From Xanthomonas sacchari (GTDB lineage Bacteria; Pseudomonadota; Gammaproteobacteria; Xanthomonadales; Xanthomonadaceae), in the NCBI RefSeq assembly GCF_024266585.1, contig NZ_CP100647.1, positions 3,081,001 to 3,145,000 of the forward strand: a DNA stretch of 64,000 bases, read 5' to 3'. Shown here piece after piece: positions 44,019 through 53,361 of the stretch. How positions within the stretch are numbered: position 1 is the first letter of the stretch; each line of letters opens with the position of its first letter. The position numbers were made by a program, and so were the translations under genes. Under the pieces are notes generated by a model. The model saw only the letters and a list, made by a program, of their open reading frames with translations, did no database searches and was not told where the DNA came from.

Positions 44019-44855
44019 TCACCCCTTCACGCTGCCGAGCAGCAGGCCCTGGATGTAGTAGCGCTGCAGGGCCAGGAACAGGGCCAGCACCGGAACCACC
44101 GTGACCACCGCGCCGGCCATCATCATCTCCACGTCCATGATGTGCTCGCGTGACAGCGCCGCCAGGGCCACCGGCAAGGTGTAGTGCTCCTGGTCGGTCA
44201 GCACGATCAGCGGCCACATGAAGTCGTTCCACGCGGCCATGAAGGTGAAGATGGTCAGCGTGACCAGCACCGGCTTGAGCATCGGCAGCACGATCTGGAA
44301 GAAGATCCGCAACTCGCCGGCGCCGTCGATACGGGCGGCCTCCAGCAGCTCGTCCGGGATCGAACGCGCGTACTGGCGCACCAGGAAGATGCCGAACACC
44401 GTCGCTAGCGCCGGCACGATCACGCCGCCGAAGTTGTTGACCAGGTGCAGCTGCTTCATCAGCAGGAACAGCGGCAGCATCGCCACCTGCGCCGGGATCA
44501 CCAGCGCCGCCAGCAGGATCTGGAAGATCCGTTCCTTGCCGACGAAGCGCAGCTTGGCGAAGGCATAGCCGGCCATGGTGTTGATCAGCAGCGAGCCGAA
44601 GGTGATCGCGCAGGACACCAGCAGGCTGTTGGCGAAGTTGCGCGCCATGCCGGTGCGCGAGAACAGCTCGCCATAGTTGGCCAGGGTGGCGCCGGTGGGC
44701 AGCATCGGCGGCGGGAAGCGGCTGGCCTGCCCCGCCGGCATGAACGACACCGACACCATCCACAACAGCGGCGCCAGGCTGATCACGGCGAGCAGCAGCA
44801 GCCCGCCGTTGACCAGCAGCGTGTTCCAGCGCGAGGCGCCGATCTCCCGGCTCAT
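44019..44855 (-). CDS. sugar ABC transporter permease (MalG type)
   Basis: 278 residues, six hydrophobic helices, with the EAA loop ELLEAARIDGAGELRIFFQIVLPMLKP that contacts the ATPase. Of the carbohydrate CUT1 class. ATG overlaps the stop of the partner permease (ATGA). Last gene of the GH144-SBP-permease-permease operon. Confidence 0.92.
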   Translation of the reverse strand: MSREIGASRWNTLLVNGGLLLLAVISLAPLLWMVSVSFMPAGQASRFPPPMLPTGATLANYGELFSRTGMARNFANSLLVSCAITFGSLLINTMAGYAFAKLRFVGKERIFQILLAALVIPAQVAMLPLFLLMKQLHLVNNFGGVIVPALATVFGIFLVRQYARSIPDELLEAARIDGAGELRIFFQIVLPMLKPVLVTLTIFTFMAAWNDFMWPLIVLTDQEHYTLPVALAALSREHIMDVEMMMAGAVVTVVPVLALFLALQRYYIQGLLLGSVKG

Positions 44856-45733
44856 ACCAGGTCCCTCTTGCGGCCGAAGCGCAGCATCACCGTCGTCACT
44901 CCCAGGATGATCAGGAACAGCAGGAACGCCACCGCCGAGGCGCGGCCGAGGTTCCACCACTTGAAGCCTTCCTCGAACATGTAGTACAGCACGCTGACCG
45001 TGCTCTGCAGCGGATCGCCGCGGGTCATCACGTAGGGTTCGGCGAACAGCTGGAAGTAGCCGGACACGGTGATCACCCCGACCACCAGCAGCACCGGCCC
45101 GAGCATCGGCAGGGTGATGTGCAGGAACTGCCGCCACTTCGAGGCGCCGTCGATACGCGCGGCCTCGTACAGGTCCTGCGGGATCGCCTGCAGCCCGGCG
45201 AGGAAGATCACCATGTTGTAGCCGAAGTTCTTCCACACCGCGAACAGCATGATCGTCGGCATCGCCCAGTGCGGATCGCCGAGCCAGTCGATCGGGCCGA
45301 TGCCCAGGTGCGCCAGGCCGTAGTTGACCAGGCCGTAGCTGGTGTGGAACAGGTAGCGCCAGATCACCGCCACCGCCACCAGCGTGGTCACCACCGGCGC
45401 GAACAGCGCGGTGCGGAACAGCGCCTTGAAGCGCGCCACCGGCGCGTTCAGCAGCAGCGCCGCGCCCAGCGAGGCGCCGATGGACAGCGGCACGCCGACG
45501 ATCACGAAGTACGTGGTGTTCCACAGCGACTTCCAGAACATCGGCGTCTGCAGCAACTCGATGTAGTTGCCGAAGCCGACGAAGCGCAGGTTGTGGCGGT
45601 CGGCCAGCGAGTACAGGTCGAAGTCGGTGACGCTCAGCGCCAGCGCCGACAGCACCGGCAGGCCGAAGAACACGCCGATCACGATCAGCGCCGGGCCGGC
45701 GAACAGCCAGCCGATCAGGGAACCGCGCTTCAT
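44852..45733 (-). CDS. sugar ABC transporter permease (MalF type)
   Basis: 293 residues, six helices, EAA loop DLYEAARIDGASKWRQFLHITLPMLGP. CUT1 class partner of the MalG-type permease. Overlaps the binding-protein stop by four nt. No ATPase gene follows; the nearest is at 30403-31515. Confidence 0.92.
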   Translation of the reverse strand: MKRGSLIGWLFAGPALIVIGVFFGLPVLSALALSVTDFDLYSLADRHNLRFVGFGNYIELLQTPMFWKSLWNTTYFVIVGVPLSIGASLGAALLLNAPVARFKALFRTALFAPVVTTLVAVAVIWRYLFHTSYGLVNYGLAHLGIGPIDWLGDPHWAMPTIMLFAVWKNFGYNMVIFLAGLQAIPQDLYEAARIDGASKWRQFLHITLPMLGPVLLVVGVITVSGYFQLFAEPYVMTRGDPLQSTVSVLYYMFEEGFKWWNLGRASAVAFLLFLIILGVTTVMLRFGRKRDLV

Positions 45734-47037
45734 GGGGCCGCTCCCGCGGCCGGCGCCGCCGTGCCTTCGCGGTGCTGCTGGTGGATCCAGCGGCGTTTCT
45801 CCAGGATCTCGTCGACCCGCTTGTCCAGTTCCCGCATCGCCTTCTCCTGGGGTTCGCCGCCGCGCACCACCCGCTCGGTGGCCAGCCGCATCTCCTGCAC
45901 GATGCGCTCCCACTCCAGGACCTTCGGTGCCGGCTTGACCCGCTCCAACTGGTCGCGGAACGCATGCGCCAGCGGATCGTCGGCCAGCGACGGATACGCC
46001 CAGGTACTGCGCCGCGGCGGCATGTCGCCGATCAGCGCGTGGAAGCGCGCCTGGATCTGCGGCCGCGACAGGAACTCGATCAGCTTCCACGCCGCGTCCT
46101 TGTGCTCGGACTTGCGGAAGATCACCAGGCTGGTGCCGCCGGCGATACCCGCGCCGGGGCCGTCCGGGCCCGGCAACGGCATGGTGCCCCACTGGTCCTT
46201 GAGCGCCGGCGGCTGCACCTTGCGGAACTCGCGGATGTTCCACGGGCCGGAGATGTAGAACGCATAGAAGCCGTTGAAGAACTCGTCCCAGACGTTGGAG
46301 ATCTGCGTCTCGGACATCTTCGGCGCCCAGCCCTGCTCGAACATGTTGGCGTAGAACGCCAGCGCCTTGCGGAAGCCGGGGCTTTCGAAGTTGCCGTAGT
46401 TGTTGTGGTCGCGCAGCAGCGGATCGGGCAATTGCAGGCCCAGCGACAGCTGCTGCTCGAACTCGTTGAGCGGCATCAGGATCGCGTAGCGCTTCGGCCC
46501 CACGTGCTTCTTCACCGCCGCCATCGCCTGTTCCCATTCGGCCCAGGTCTGCGGCAGCTTGGTCACCCCGGCCTCGCGCAGCATGTCCTTGCGGTAGAAC
46601 AGCAGGCGCGTGTCCACGTACCAGGGGATGCCGTAGAGCTGGCCGTCGATGACGCTGGTGTCCCAGATCCCGGGGAAGTAGTCCTTCGGATCCACCACCT
46701 TGGAACGGTCGACGTACGACTGCAGCGGCTGCAGCGTGCCCAGTTCGGCGAACTCGGGAATCCAGGTGTTGCCCAGCTGGCACACGTCCGGCAACCCGTC
46801 GGCGGCGAAGGCGGTGAGCAGCTTCTCGTGCGCGGCGGTCCAGGGGATGTTCTGGATGTCCACGTGGATGCCGGGGTTCTCCTTCTCGAACTGCGGAATC
46901 AGCTCGGCCACCACCTCGGCCTCGCGGCCCATCGCCCAGAACCGCACCACCTCGCCCTGCGGCGCGCGCGCGCATCCGCACACGGCCACGACCAACAGGC
47001 CCAACGACAACCAACGACCGATCATGCGTGTGCTCAT
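45730..47037 (-). CDS. sugar ABC transporter substrate-binding lipoprotein
   Basis: 435 residues. Lipobox VAVCGC near residue 20-22, then a type-I extracellular solute-binding fold (VVRFWAMGREAEVVAELIPQ, GIPWYVDTRLLFYRKDML, AGGTSLVIFRKSEHKDAAWK). In Gram-negative cells it is likely anchored to a membrane facing the periplasm. Substrate probably an oligosaccharide. Its ATG overlaps the glucanase stop. Confidence 0.92.
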   Translation of the reverse strand: MSTRMIGRWLSLGLLVVAVCGCARAPQGEVVRFWAMGREAEVVAELIPQFEKENPGIHVDIQNIPWTAAHEKLLTAFAADGLPDVCQLGNTWIPEFAELGTLQPLQSYVDRSKVVDPKDYFPGIWDTSVIDGQLYGIPWYVDTRLLFYRKDMLREAGVTKLPQTWAEWEQAMAAVKKHVGPKRYAILMPLNEFEQQLSLGLQLPDPLLRDHNNYGNFESPGFRKALAFYANMFEQGWAPKMSETQISNVWDEFFNGFYAFYISGPWNIREFRKVQPPALKDQWGTMPLPGPDGPGAGIAGGTSLVIFRKSEHKDAAWKLIEFLSRPQIQARFHALIGDMPPRRSTWAYPSLADDPLAHAFRDQLERVKPAPKVLEWERIVQEMRLATERVVRGGEPQEKAMRELDKRVDEILEKRRWIHQQHREGTAAPAAGAAP

Positions 47038-48656
47038 TCGGGCTTCTGCGGCTGGCGCTGGTCGGGATTCTGTTGCGCCTGCGCAGCGGCGGCACGCGAT
47101 TCGGCGATGCCGATCGCCCGCGCCGCAGCGGCCTGCTCGTCCTTCTTCGGCACCGGCTGCGCCTCGCCTTCCGGGGTGAGCCAGCCGCCGGTGAAGCCGG
47201 CGCGCTCCAGTCCGGTGCGAATGTACTTGTTCTTCTTCATCACGTTCCAGACGAACTCGTTGCGGTAGTTGGCGATCATGGCCAGGATCGGCCCCTGGTC
47301 GATGCCGATGTAATCGCTGGACACCCAGCCGCGGCCGGGCACCACGCGTCCGGTCTTCAGCGGAATATCGTAGTTGAAGCTGGGGTTGAACGAATCCAGG
47401 AAACCGTAGCTGGAGTAGATGAAGTCGCCGTAGCGCTTGTGCATCTCCTCGGTGGCCGGAATCACCACCTCCGGCGCGAACACTAGCGAGGCCACCGCTG
47501 CGGTCGGCGCGATGGTGCCATCGTCGAAGTTCTCGCGCAGGCCGGCGCCGCGCGAGGAATAGTGACGGAACTGGCGCTGTTCGCCACGGTATTCCTGCTC
47601 GGTGTTCTGCGGACCGTCACTGGCGGTCAGGCCCCACACATTCTCGCCGTAGTCCTTCCACTTCATCGGATTGGCGATGGCGTACTCACGCTGCGCCAGC
47701 GCCGCGCGCCGGCTGTTGAGGAAGTAGTCGATGCCGCGCTCGCGCATGTACTGGTCCTGGATATCGCGGAAGTCGATCCAGACATGGCTGTACTGGTGCG
47801 CGAACATCGGCCCGAACGACAAGTATTCCTGGCCGTAGTACACGCCCCAGTCGTTGTTGTAGGTGCGGGTCCATACCGTCCACGCGTCCGGGCTCACCGC
47901 ATGGGTCGGCGAGCCCAACGCCAGCACGTACAGCATCATCGCTTCGTTGTAGCCCATCCAGTCGTGGCTGATGAACCCGCTCTCGGGGAACCAGCCCATC
48001 GAGATCAACGGATCGCGCACCTGCAGCCAGGTCCAGTCCACGCGCTTGTACAGCGTGTCGGCGATCTCGCGAATCTCCTTCTCGCGCGGGTCGTCTCCGT
48101 CGTAGTACGACTGCGCGAACAGCACGCCCATCATCAGCAGCGCGGTATCCACGCTCGACAGCTCCACCCAGCTATCGTAACGGCGGCCGTTTTGCATATC
48201 GAGAAAGTGGTAATAGAAGCCCTTGTAGCCGGCCTTGCCGGTGCGCTGCGGGCCAACCGGCACATCGCGGAAGAACTTCAGCGTGGTCAAGGTGCGATCC
48301 ACCGCCTGGGTGCGGCTGATCCAGCCGTTCTCAATGCCGATGGGATACGCCGTCAGCGAGAACCCCACCGAGGCGATGCTGGCGAACGGACGCGACGGGA
48401 AACGGTCGGGGGTCAGGCCATTGGTTTCGTTGGTGGTGTCCCAGAAGAACTGGAAGGTGCGCCGCTCGATGTCGCCGAACAGCTGCGGCAGCTCGGGCTT
48501 CAACGGTTTCGGCGGCAGTTCGGCCTCGACCAGGATCACCTTGACCGGCTTCTTCTCCACCGCCTTCGGCTCCTCGGTCTTCTTGCAGGCCGTCAGCAGC
48601 ACCCCTGCTGCCATCAACATCAACGAAAACCTGATGAAACTGCGCTGCTTCTTCAT
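47034..48656 (-). CDS. GH144-like (glycoamylase-domain) lipoprotein, putative beta-1,2-glucanase
   Basis: 540 residues. Lipoprotein signal with LLTAC at the cleavage site. The catalytic part (about 60-480) carries PF10091-type blocks: RRTFQFFWDTTNETNGLTPD, FGPMFAHQYSHVWIDFRDI, APTAAVASLVFAPEV and YIGIDQGPILAMIANYRN. The family was first called glucoamylase; characterised members (GH144) are endo-beta-1,2-glucanases. So I infer cleavage of beta-1,2-glucan or a similar glycan in the periplasm. ATG 48656 is preceded by GGGGGG and a LacI-type operator 11 nt further up. The Gln/Ala-rich tail is probably disordered. Confidence 0.78.
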   Translation of the reverse strand: MKKQRSFIRFSLMLMAAGVLLTACKKTEEPKAVEKKPVKVILVEAELPPKPLKPELPQLFGDIERRTFQFFWDTTNETNGLTPDRFPSRPFASIASVGFSLTAYPIGIENGWISRTQAVDRTLTTLKFFRDVPVGPQRTGKAGYKGFYYHFLDMQNGRRYDSWVELSSVDTALLMMGVLFAQSYYDGDDPREKEIREIADTLYKRVDWTWLQVRDPLISMGWFPESGFISHDWMGYNEAMMLYVLALGSPTHAVSPDAWTVWTRTYNNDWGVYYGQEYLSFGPMFAHQYSHVWIDFRDIQDQYMRERGIDYFLNSRRAALAQREYAIANPMKWKDYGENVWGLTASDGPQNTEQEYRGEQRQFRHYSSRGAGLRENFDDGTIAPTAAVASLVFAPEVVIPATEEMHKRYGDFIYSSYGFLDSFNPSFNYDIPLKTGRVVPGRGWVSSDYIGIDQGPILAMIANYRNEFVWNVMKKNKYIRTGLERAGFTGGWLTPEGEAQPVPKKDEQAAAARAIGIAESRAAAAQAQQNPDQRQPQKPE

Positions 48657-48666
48657 CGTGCCCCCC

Positions 48667-48681
48667 GTGAAATCGTTTACA
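48667..48681. promoter_or_regulatory. LacI-family operator, site 2
   Basis: The minus strand reads TGTAAACGATTTCAC, 11 nt upstream of the GH144-like ATG, where repressor binding would block initiation. Matches the sites at 31639 and 52886. Confidence 0.7.
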
Positions 48682-48750
48682 CGCACGCAAAAAATAACCC
48701 GCTTTTCCATCGCCGCGGCCCCCGTGGCACGGGAGCCGCGGCGACCCAAC

Positions 48751-51723
48751 TTACCAGTTCAAACCGAATGACAGCTTGAACGTCCGCATCGGCGAAGCGA
48801 GCACGCCGTTCGGCGTGCCGAACGCCGTGTTCAGATCGGCGTAGGTGCCGGTATCGGTGTTGTAGTCCGCGTAATTGGTCCAGTTGAACAGGTTGATGAC
48901 ATCGGCGCGCACGTTGAACTTGATGCCCGACCCGGTATCCCATTCCTTGTTCGCCGCCAGGCTGAATTCCTTGTAGCCCAGCGTGGCGTCCGGCTTGTAC
49001 TGGATGATATAGCACTGGTCGTTGCCCGCCAGGCAGTTGGTGCCGTAGCGCGGGGTCTGGCTGGCCAGCGACAGCTTGGCCGACAGGGTGATGGCGTACG
49101 GCAGATCGTAGATGCCGGTGACCACCAGGCGGTTCTTCGGAATGCCGCCGGCCTCGCGCCAGCCGTAGCCGGCCATCGACGGCTGGTCCAGCGCGTAGTG
49201 CTCGCCGTACTGGCGGTTTTCCTTCGCGTCGGAGAAGGTGTAGGCCACGGTCAGGCCCCAGCCGGACTCCTTGTCGTAGGGTTTGTCCAGCTTCAGCGCC
49301 AACTGGTTGTTGCGCGTCTTCAGCCCATTGGTGCCGAGCACGATCGCGCTGTAGCCGTTGGGCGAGTCGGTGGGCACGCCGGAGGTGGTGCCGGGCAGGA
49401 AGAACGAGCCGTCGGCACGGCGGTTGCCGCGCAGGAACACGAAGCCGTCCTCGCTGACGATGCGGCTCAGGGTCACGTCCGTGTACCAGTCATTGCCCCA
49501 GAAATGCACCATGTTGCGCATGCCCAGGCTGAACTGGTCGGAGTACGGCACCTTGATGTTGTTGTCGATCAGGTAGACCTCGCGGCCGCCGCCGGCGCCG
49601 CCGGTGTTGGAGGCCGCCAGCCCGTCCAGGCCGGCCTGGGTCGCATAGCTCGGATTCCATGCCACGCACGGCTGGCCCAGGCACGGCGTGTTGGCGCTGC
49701 TGAAGTAGTAGCTGTAGGAGCGGAAGTTGTTGTTGAGCTGCTCCAGCGCCAGGTAGTCGAACAGGTTGCGGTCGTAGGCGCGGCCGGCGCCGCCGTAGAT
49801 CACGTGGGCCTGGTCGCCGAACAGGTCGTAGGAGAAGCCCAGCCGCGGCTGCCAGGCGTCCTTGAACGCCTTGCGGTTGTTGCCGGTGCTGATGTAGTTG
49901 GCGATGTCGTAGTTGGCGTTGTCCAGGTTGCGCCAGTTCAGCAGCGCGCTGGCGACGTCGGCGGGGGTGACGAAGTCCAGGAACGACGGGGTCTTCTCGT
50001 AGTCGTAGCGCACGCCCAGGTTCAGGGTCAGGTGCTCGTTGACCTCCCAGTCGTCCTGCAGGTAGATGCCGTACTGCTTGTTCTGCGACTGCACCGAACC
50101 GCCGTCGCCGGTGTCGCCGAAGCGCACCCGGTACGGCGTGCCGACATCGCTGAGGATGTTGTAGTAGTACTGCGGATTGGCCGGATTGATCTGGGTCGAG
50201 TCGAGCTGGATGTCCTTGTACTTCAGGCCCATCTTGATCGTGTGGCTGCCGTGCCAGTCGAGGCTGTTGAGGGTCAGGTCGTCCTGCAGCGTCCAGCCCT
50301 TCTGGCCCTTGTTCTGGAAGCTGCTGCCGGCGCCGGCGCTGAGGATGGTGGTCTCGTTGCCGGCCTGCGGCACGTAGGACAGCACATAGCCGCTGCCGTC
50401 GGTGAGCGGGGTCTGGGTCCAGAACGCGCTCTCGTAGCTCAGGTTCAGGTCGTTGAGGAAGGCCTCGCCGCTGTACTGCCAGCGCAGGTTGGCGCGCTTT
50501 TCCTTCTGCCCGTTGCTGCTGCCGTGCTGGTAGGTGGTGGTATCGCCGATGTCCGACAGCTCGTCTTCCTTGCGGTACTTGCCGGTCAGCTCGAACAGGT
50601 TGTTGTCGCCCAGCGTCCAGTCGATCTTGCCGAAGTACAGGTCTTCCTTGAACGGCGTGCTGTAGGTGGCGACCAGCGGCTGCAGCTGCGCCGGCAACTG
50701 GTCGACGCGGTCGGCGTAGATGCCGCCGGGGATCACCGTGTTGGGCGTGGTGTATTCCTTGGCCTCGTAGGCCACGAAGAAATGCGCGCGGTCCTTGAGG
50801 ATCGGGCCGCTGAAAGTGGCGCCGTACTGGGTCTCGGAGAAATCGTCGCGCTGGCCGGCCTTGCGCTCCAGCGGACTCTCGGCGCGCCAGTCGTCGTTGG
50901 TCGTATCCCAGAAGAAGCTGCCGTGGAAATCGTTGGTGCCGGACTTGGTCGAGGCGACGATCGCCGCGCTGCTGACCTGGTCGAACTCGGCCTTGTAGTT
51001 GGAGGTGATGACCTTGTACTCGCCGATCGCCGACTGCGGGAACGGGTTGCCGCGGCTGGAATCCTGGCCGCTGACGCCGCCGGTCAGCACGTAGTTCTTC
51101 TGGCTGATGCCGTCGATGTAGACGTTGGTGCCGTTGGCCGAGGTCGCGCCGGAGCGCACCGTGGTGTTGCCCTTGGCGTCGCGCTGGAACTGCACGCTCG
51201 GCACGCTGTCGGCCAGCTCCAGGAAGTTGCGCGTGGCCTGCGGCAGCTTCTCGATCTGCGCGTTGGAAATGTAGGTGGCGTTCTCCGAGGTGCGGGTTTC
51301 CACCAGCACCGGCGGCGCCTGCACCTGCACCGCATCGAGCGTGGTCGCGCCCTGTCCGTTGGCGGCGGCCGCCTCGCCGCCCACGCCCAGGTCCAGGGTG
51401 GCGGTCTGGCCGACCTGCACGGTGACGTTCTGCGAGGTGGTCTTGCCGTCGGCGGTGACGTCGATGCGATAGGACCCCGGCGGCAGACCGCCGACCGAAT
51501 AGATGCCGTTGCTGGCCTGCACGCTGCGGCTCAGACCGGTGGCCAGATTGGTGGCGGTGACCTGCGCGGACGCGGCCGGCGCCGAATCGACCTTGACCTG
51601 TCCGCGAATGGTGGCGCCGGTGCTTTGCGCGAATGCCGGCGCGGCGCCCAGCAACAGGCAGCTGGCGAGGGCGCAGCTCAACAGCTTGCGCGTGGGCCGG
51701 GCGGAGTGCGGGGTGTGGTGCAT
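48751..51723 (-). CDS. TonB-dependent receptor with N-terminal carboxypeptidase-regulatory-like domain (Oar-like)
   Basis: 990 residues. Signal peptide ending AFAQ at about 32, then a Cna_B-type beta sandwich (about 33-115, with LPPGSYRIDVTADGKT), a plug (about 130-240), and a long barrel ending KLSFGLNW. This class in xanthomonads takes up plant-derived carbohydrates (CUT loci). Strong GGAGG upstream of ATG 51723. Between the LacI gene and the glucanase/ABC operon, same strand, suggesting it brings the glycan across the outer membrane. Confidence 0.92.
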   Translation of the reverse strand: MHHTPHSARPTRKLLSCALASCLLLGAAPAFAQSTGATIRGQVKVDSAPAASAQVTATNLATGLSRSVQASNGIYSVGGLPPGSYRIDVTADGKTTSQNVTVQVGQTATLDLGVGGEAAAANGQGATTLDAVQVQAPPVLVETRTSENATYISNAQIEKLPQATRNFLELADSVPSVQFQRDAKGNTTVRSGATSANGTNVYIDGISQKNYVLTGGVSGQDSSRGNPFPQSAIGEYKVITSNYKAEFDQVSSAAIVASTKSGTNDFHGSFFWDTTNDDWRAESPLERKAGQRDDFSETQYGATFSGPILKDRAHFFVAYEAKEYTTPNTVIPGGIYADRVDQLPAQLQPLVATYSTPFKEDLYFGKIDWTLGDNNLFELTGKYRKEDELSDIGDTTTYQHGSSNGQKEKRANLRWQYSGEAFLNDLNLSYESAFWTQTPLTDGSGYVLSYVPQAGNETTILSAGAGSSFQNKGQKGWTLQDDLTLNSLDWHGSHTIKMGLKYKDIQLDSTQINPANPQYYYNILSDVGTPYRVRFGDTGDGGSVQSQNKQYGIYLQDDWEVNEHLTLNLGVRYDYEKTPSFLDFVTPADVASALLNWRNLDNANYDIANYISTGNNRKAFKDAWQPRLGFSYDLFGDQAHVIYGGAGRAYDRNLFDYLALEQLNNNFRSYSYYFSSANTPCLGQPCVAWNPSYATQAGLDGLAASNTGGAGGGREVYLIDNNIKVPYSDQFSLGMRNMVHFWGNDWYTDVTLSRIVSEDGFVFLRGNRRADGSFFLPGTTSGVPTDSPNGYSAIVLGTNGLKTRNNQLALKLDKPYDKESGWGLTVAYTFSDAKENRQYGEHYALDQPSMAGYGWREAGGIPKNRLVVTGIYDLPYAITLSAKLSLASQTPRYGTNCLAGNDQCYIIQYKPDATLGYKEFSLAANKEWDTGSGIKFNVRADVINLFNWTNYADYNTDTGTYADLNTAFGTPNGVLASPMRTFKLSFGLNW

Positions 51724-51827
51724 GTGGGGTTTTCCCTCCAGGAAGACGTGATGCTCGTTATGGGTGGTGCGTGGTGCTTCGATGAAACGAAGTGGAACAA
51801 GCGATGCGGCGCGAAACACGCGTCGCA

Positions 51828-52841
51828 TCAGGAACGGGCCGTGCTGGAATCGCGCACGACCAACGTAGGAACCAGGGTCTGCCGCCGCCCGTCGTCCGCG
51901 TCGGGCCGATCGATCAGTTGCAGTAGACGATGCATCGCCTGCTCACCAAGCCCGGCGATGCTGACGCGCATGGTGGTGAGAGACGGGTGAACGAAACGCG
52001 CCAGCGGAATGTCGTCGAAACCGGCCAACGCGATGTCGTTGGGCACGCGCACACCGTGCTGGGTGAAGGCGTAGAGACAGCCGAGCGCGGTCATGTCGTT
52101 GGCGGCGAACACCGCATCGGGCAGCGTGCCCGCCTGCAGCATCGCCTGTCCGGCGCGATACCCGGAGGCTTCGTCGAAGTCGCCCGGGAACTCCTGGCCG
52201 TGCGCTTCGCCGGGATGGCGCGCAATGGCGTCGCGGAAACCACGCAGGCGTTCGCGCGCGTCGAAATTCAGTTCCGGGCCACCGATGAAGGCGATGCGGC
52301 GATGCCCCATCGCCAGCAGGTGTTCGGTCATCGCCACCGCGCCGGCATGGTCGTCGATGCTCAGCACCGGGTACTCGGTGCCCGGCAGGTGGGTGTTGAT
52401 CAACACCGTCGGCAGCGCCTGCGGCAGGTTGTCGGTGAGGAAGCCCGGGCGCTCGGCATACGGCGACAGCACCAGCAGGCCGTCGACGCGCCCGCGCATC
52501 GCCCGCAGCGCCCGCCCCTGCTCTTCCGGGTCGCCGTGGTAGCTGGACACCAGCAGGTGCTGGCGGCGCGCGCGGGCGGCGCCGTCGATGCCGCGGATCA
52601 GTTCGGAGAAGAACTCGCCGTACAGGTCGGGCAGCACCACCCCCAGGGTCTGGGTGCGGCGGCTGCTGAGGCTGCGCGCCGCCGCATGCGGGCTGTAGCG
52701 CAGGCGCTCGGCCACTTCCAGCACCAGGGTCCGCACCGGCGCGGCCACGTTCTCATGGCCATTGAGCGCACGCGACACGGTGGCCACCGAGACCCGGGCT
52801 TCGCGTGCAACGTCTTTGATGGTAACCGCGCTCTTCGCCAT
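51828..52841 (-). CDS. LacI-family transcriptional regulator
   Basis: 337 residues: N-terminal helix-turn-helix (VTIKDVAREARVSVATVSRALNG) with hinge helix (SPHAAARSLSSRRT), then a periplasmic-binding-protein-like sensor domain. ATG 52841 has GGAGG eight nt upstream; the GTG at 52856 lies on that site and is rejected. An operator-like palindrome 44 nt upstream suggests autoregulation. It is the obvious controller of the adjacent glycan genes. Confidence 0.94.
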   Translation of the reverse strand: MAKSAVTIKDVAREARVSVATVSRALNGHENVAAPVRTLVLEVAERLRYSPHAAARSLSSRRTQTLGVVLPDLYGEFFSELIRGIDGAARARRQHLLVSSYHGDPEEQGRALRAMRGRVDGLLVLSPYAERPGFLTDNLPQALPTVLINTHLPGTEYPVLSIDDHAGAVAMTEHLLAMGHRRIAFIGGPELNFDARERLRGFRDAIARHPGEAHGQEFPGDFDEASGYRAGQAMLQAGTLPDAVFAANDMTALGCLYAFTQHGVRVPNDIALAGFDDIPLARFVHPSLTTMRVSIAGLGEQAMHRLLQLIDRPDADDGRRQTLVPTLVVRDSSTARS

Positions 52842-52885
52842 CGTGCCGCCCTCCACGGCAGAGACCTTGAGAAACTGGCGCGGAC

Positions 52886-52900
52886 TGTAATCGTTTTCAG
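52886..52900. promoter_or_regulatory. LacI-family operator, site 3
   Basis: TGTAATCGTTTTCAG, before the LacI gene. Shares TGTAANCG and TTTCA with sites 1 and 2. Confidence 0.65.
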
Positions 52901-53076
52901 CGCGAGGCAGAAGCCCTTTGTTGCCTACCTAATAAAAGTCTTGTTTTTCAGTTGCTTGAATAATGCGAAATCGGTCGGAATCGTGCCGCAACGCAACATA
53001 ATCCAGGTGCCGATTCCGATTTTCCGCGGGGTGTGCCCCTCTTTTCGAAGCAGGCGCCCCCATCCGCCGCCGGGCG

Positions 53077-53361
53077 TCAGCCGGCCGCGCCCGGCACATC
53101 GGCGCGAATCGACAGCGCATGGATGTCGGTCTGCATCATCTCGCCCAGCGCCGCGTAGACGGCGCGGTGCCGGGCCAGCGGCGCCATCCCGGCGAAGGCC
53201 GTACTGACGACCCGGACATTGAAATGCCCGCGGCCATCGCGCGCGCCGGCGTGGCCGGCATGGCGGTGGCTGTCGTCCTCCACCTCCAGCGCCTGCGGCG
53301 CGAACGCCGCCTCCAGCGCGGCGCGGATCCGCGCCACCCGCTCGGCGCCGATCTGGCTCAT
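53077..53361 (-). CDS. BolA-family protein
   Basis: 94 residues with the BolA fold markers RIRAALEAAFAPQALEVEDDS, HFNVRVVSTAFAGMAPLARH and the cluster-binding His region. BolA proteins pair with monothiol glutaredoxins in iron/Fe-S handling. ATG overlaps the yciI stop. BolA next to YciI recurs in gammaproteobacteria. Confidence 0.92.
   Translation of the reverse strand: MSQIGAERVARIRAALEAAFAPQALEVEDDSHRHAGHAGARDGRGHFNVRVVSTAFAGMAPLARHRAVYAALGEMMQTDIHALSIRADVPGAAG

Noticed and set aside
52842-52856. GTG 52856 as start of the LacI regulator
   Set aside because: It coincides with the GGAGG ribosome-binding site of ATG 52841.
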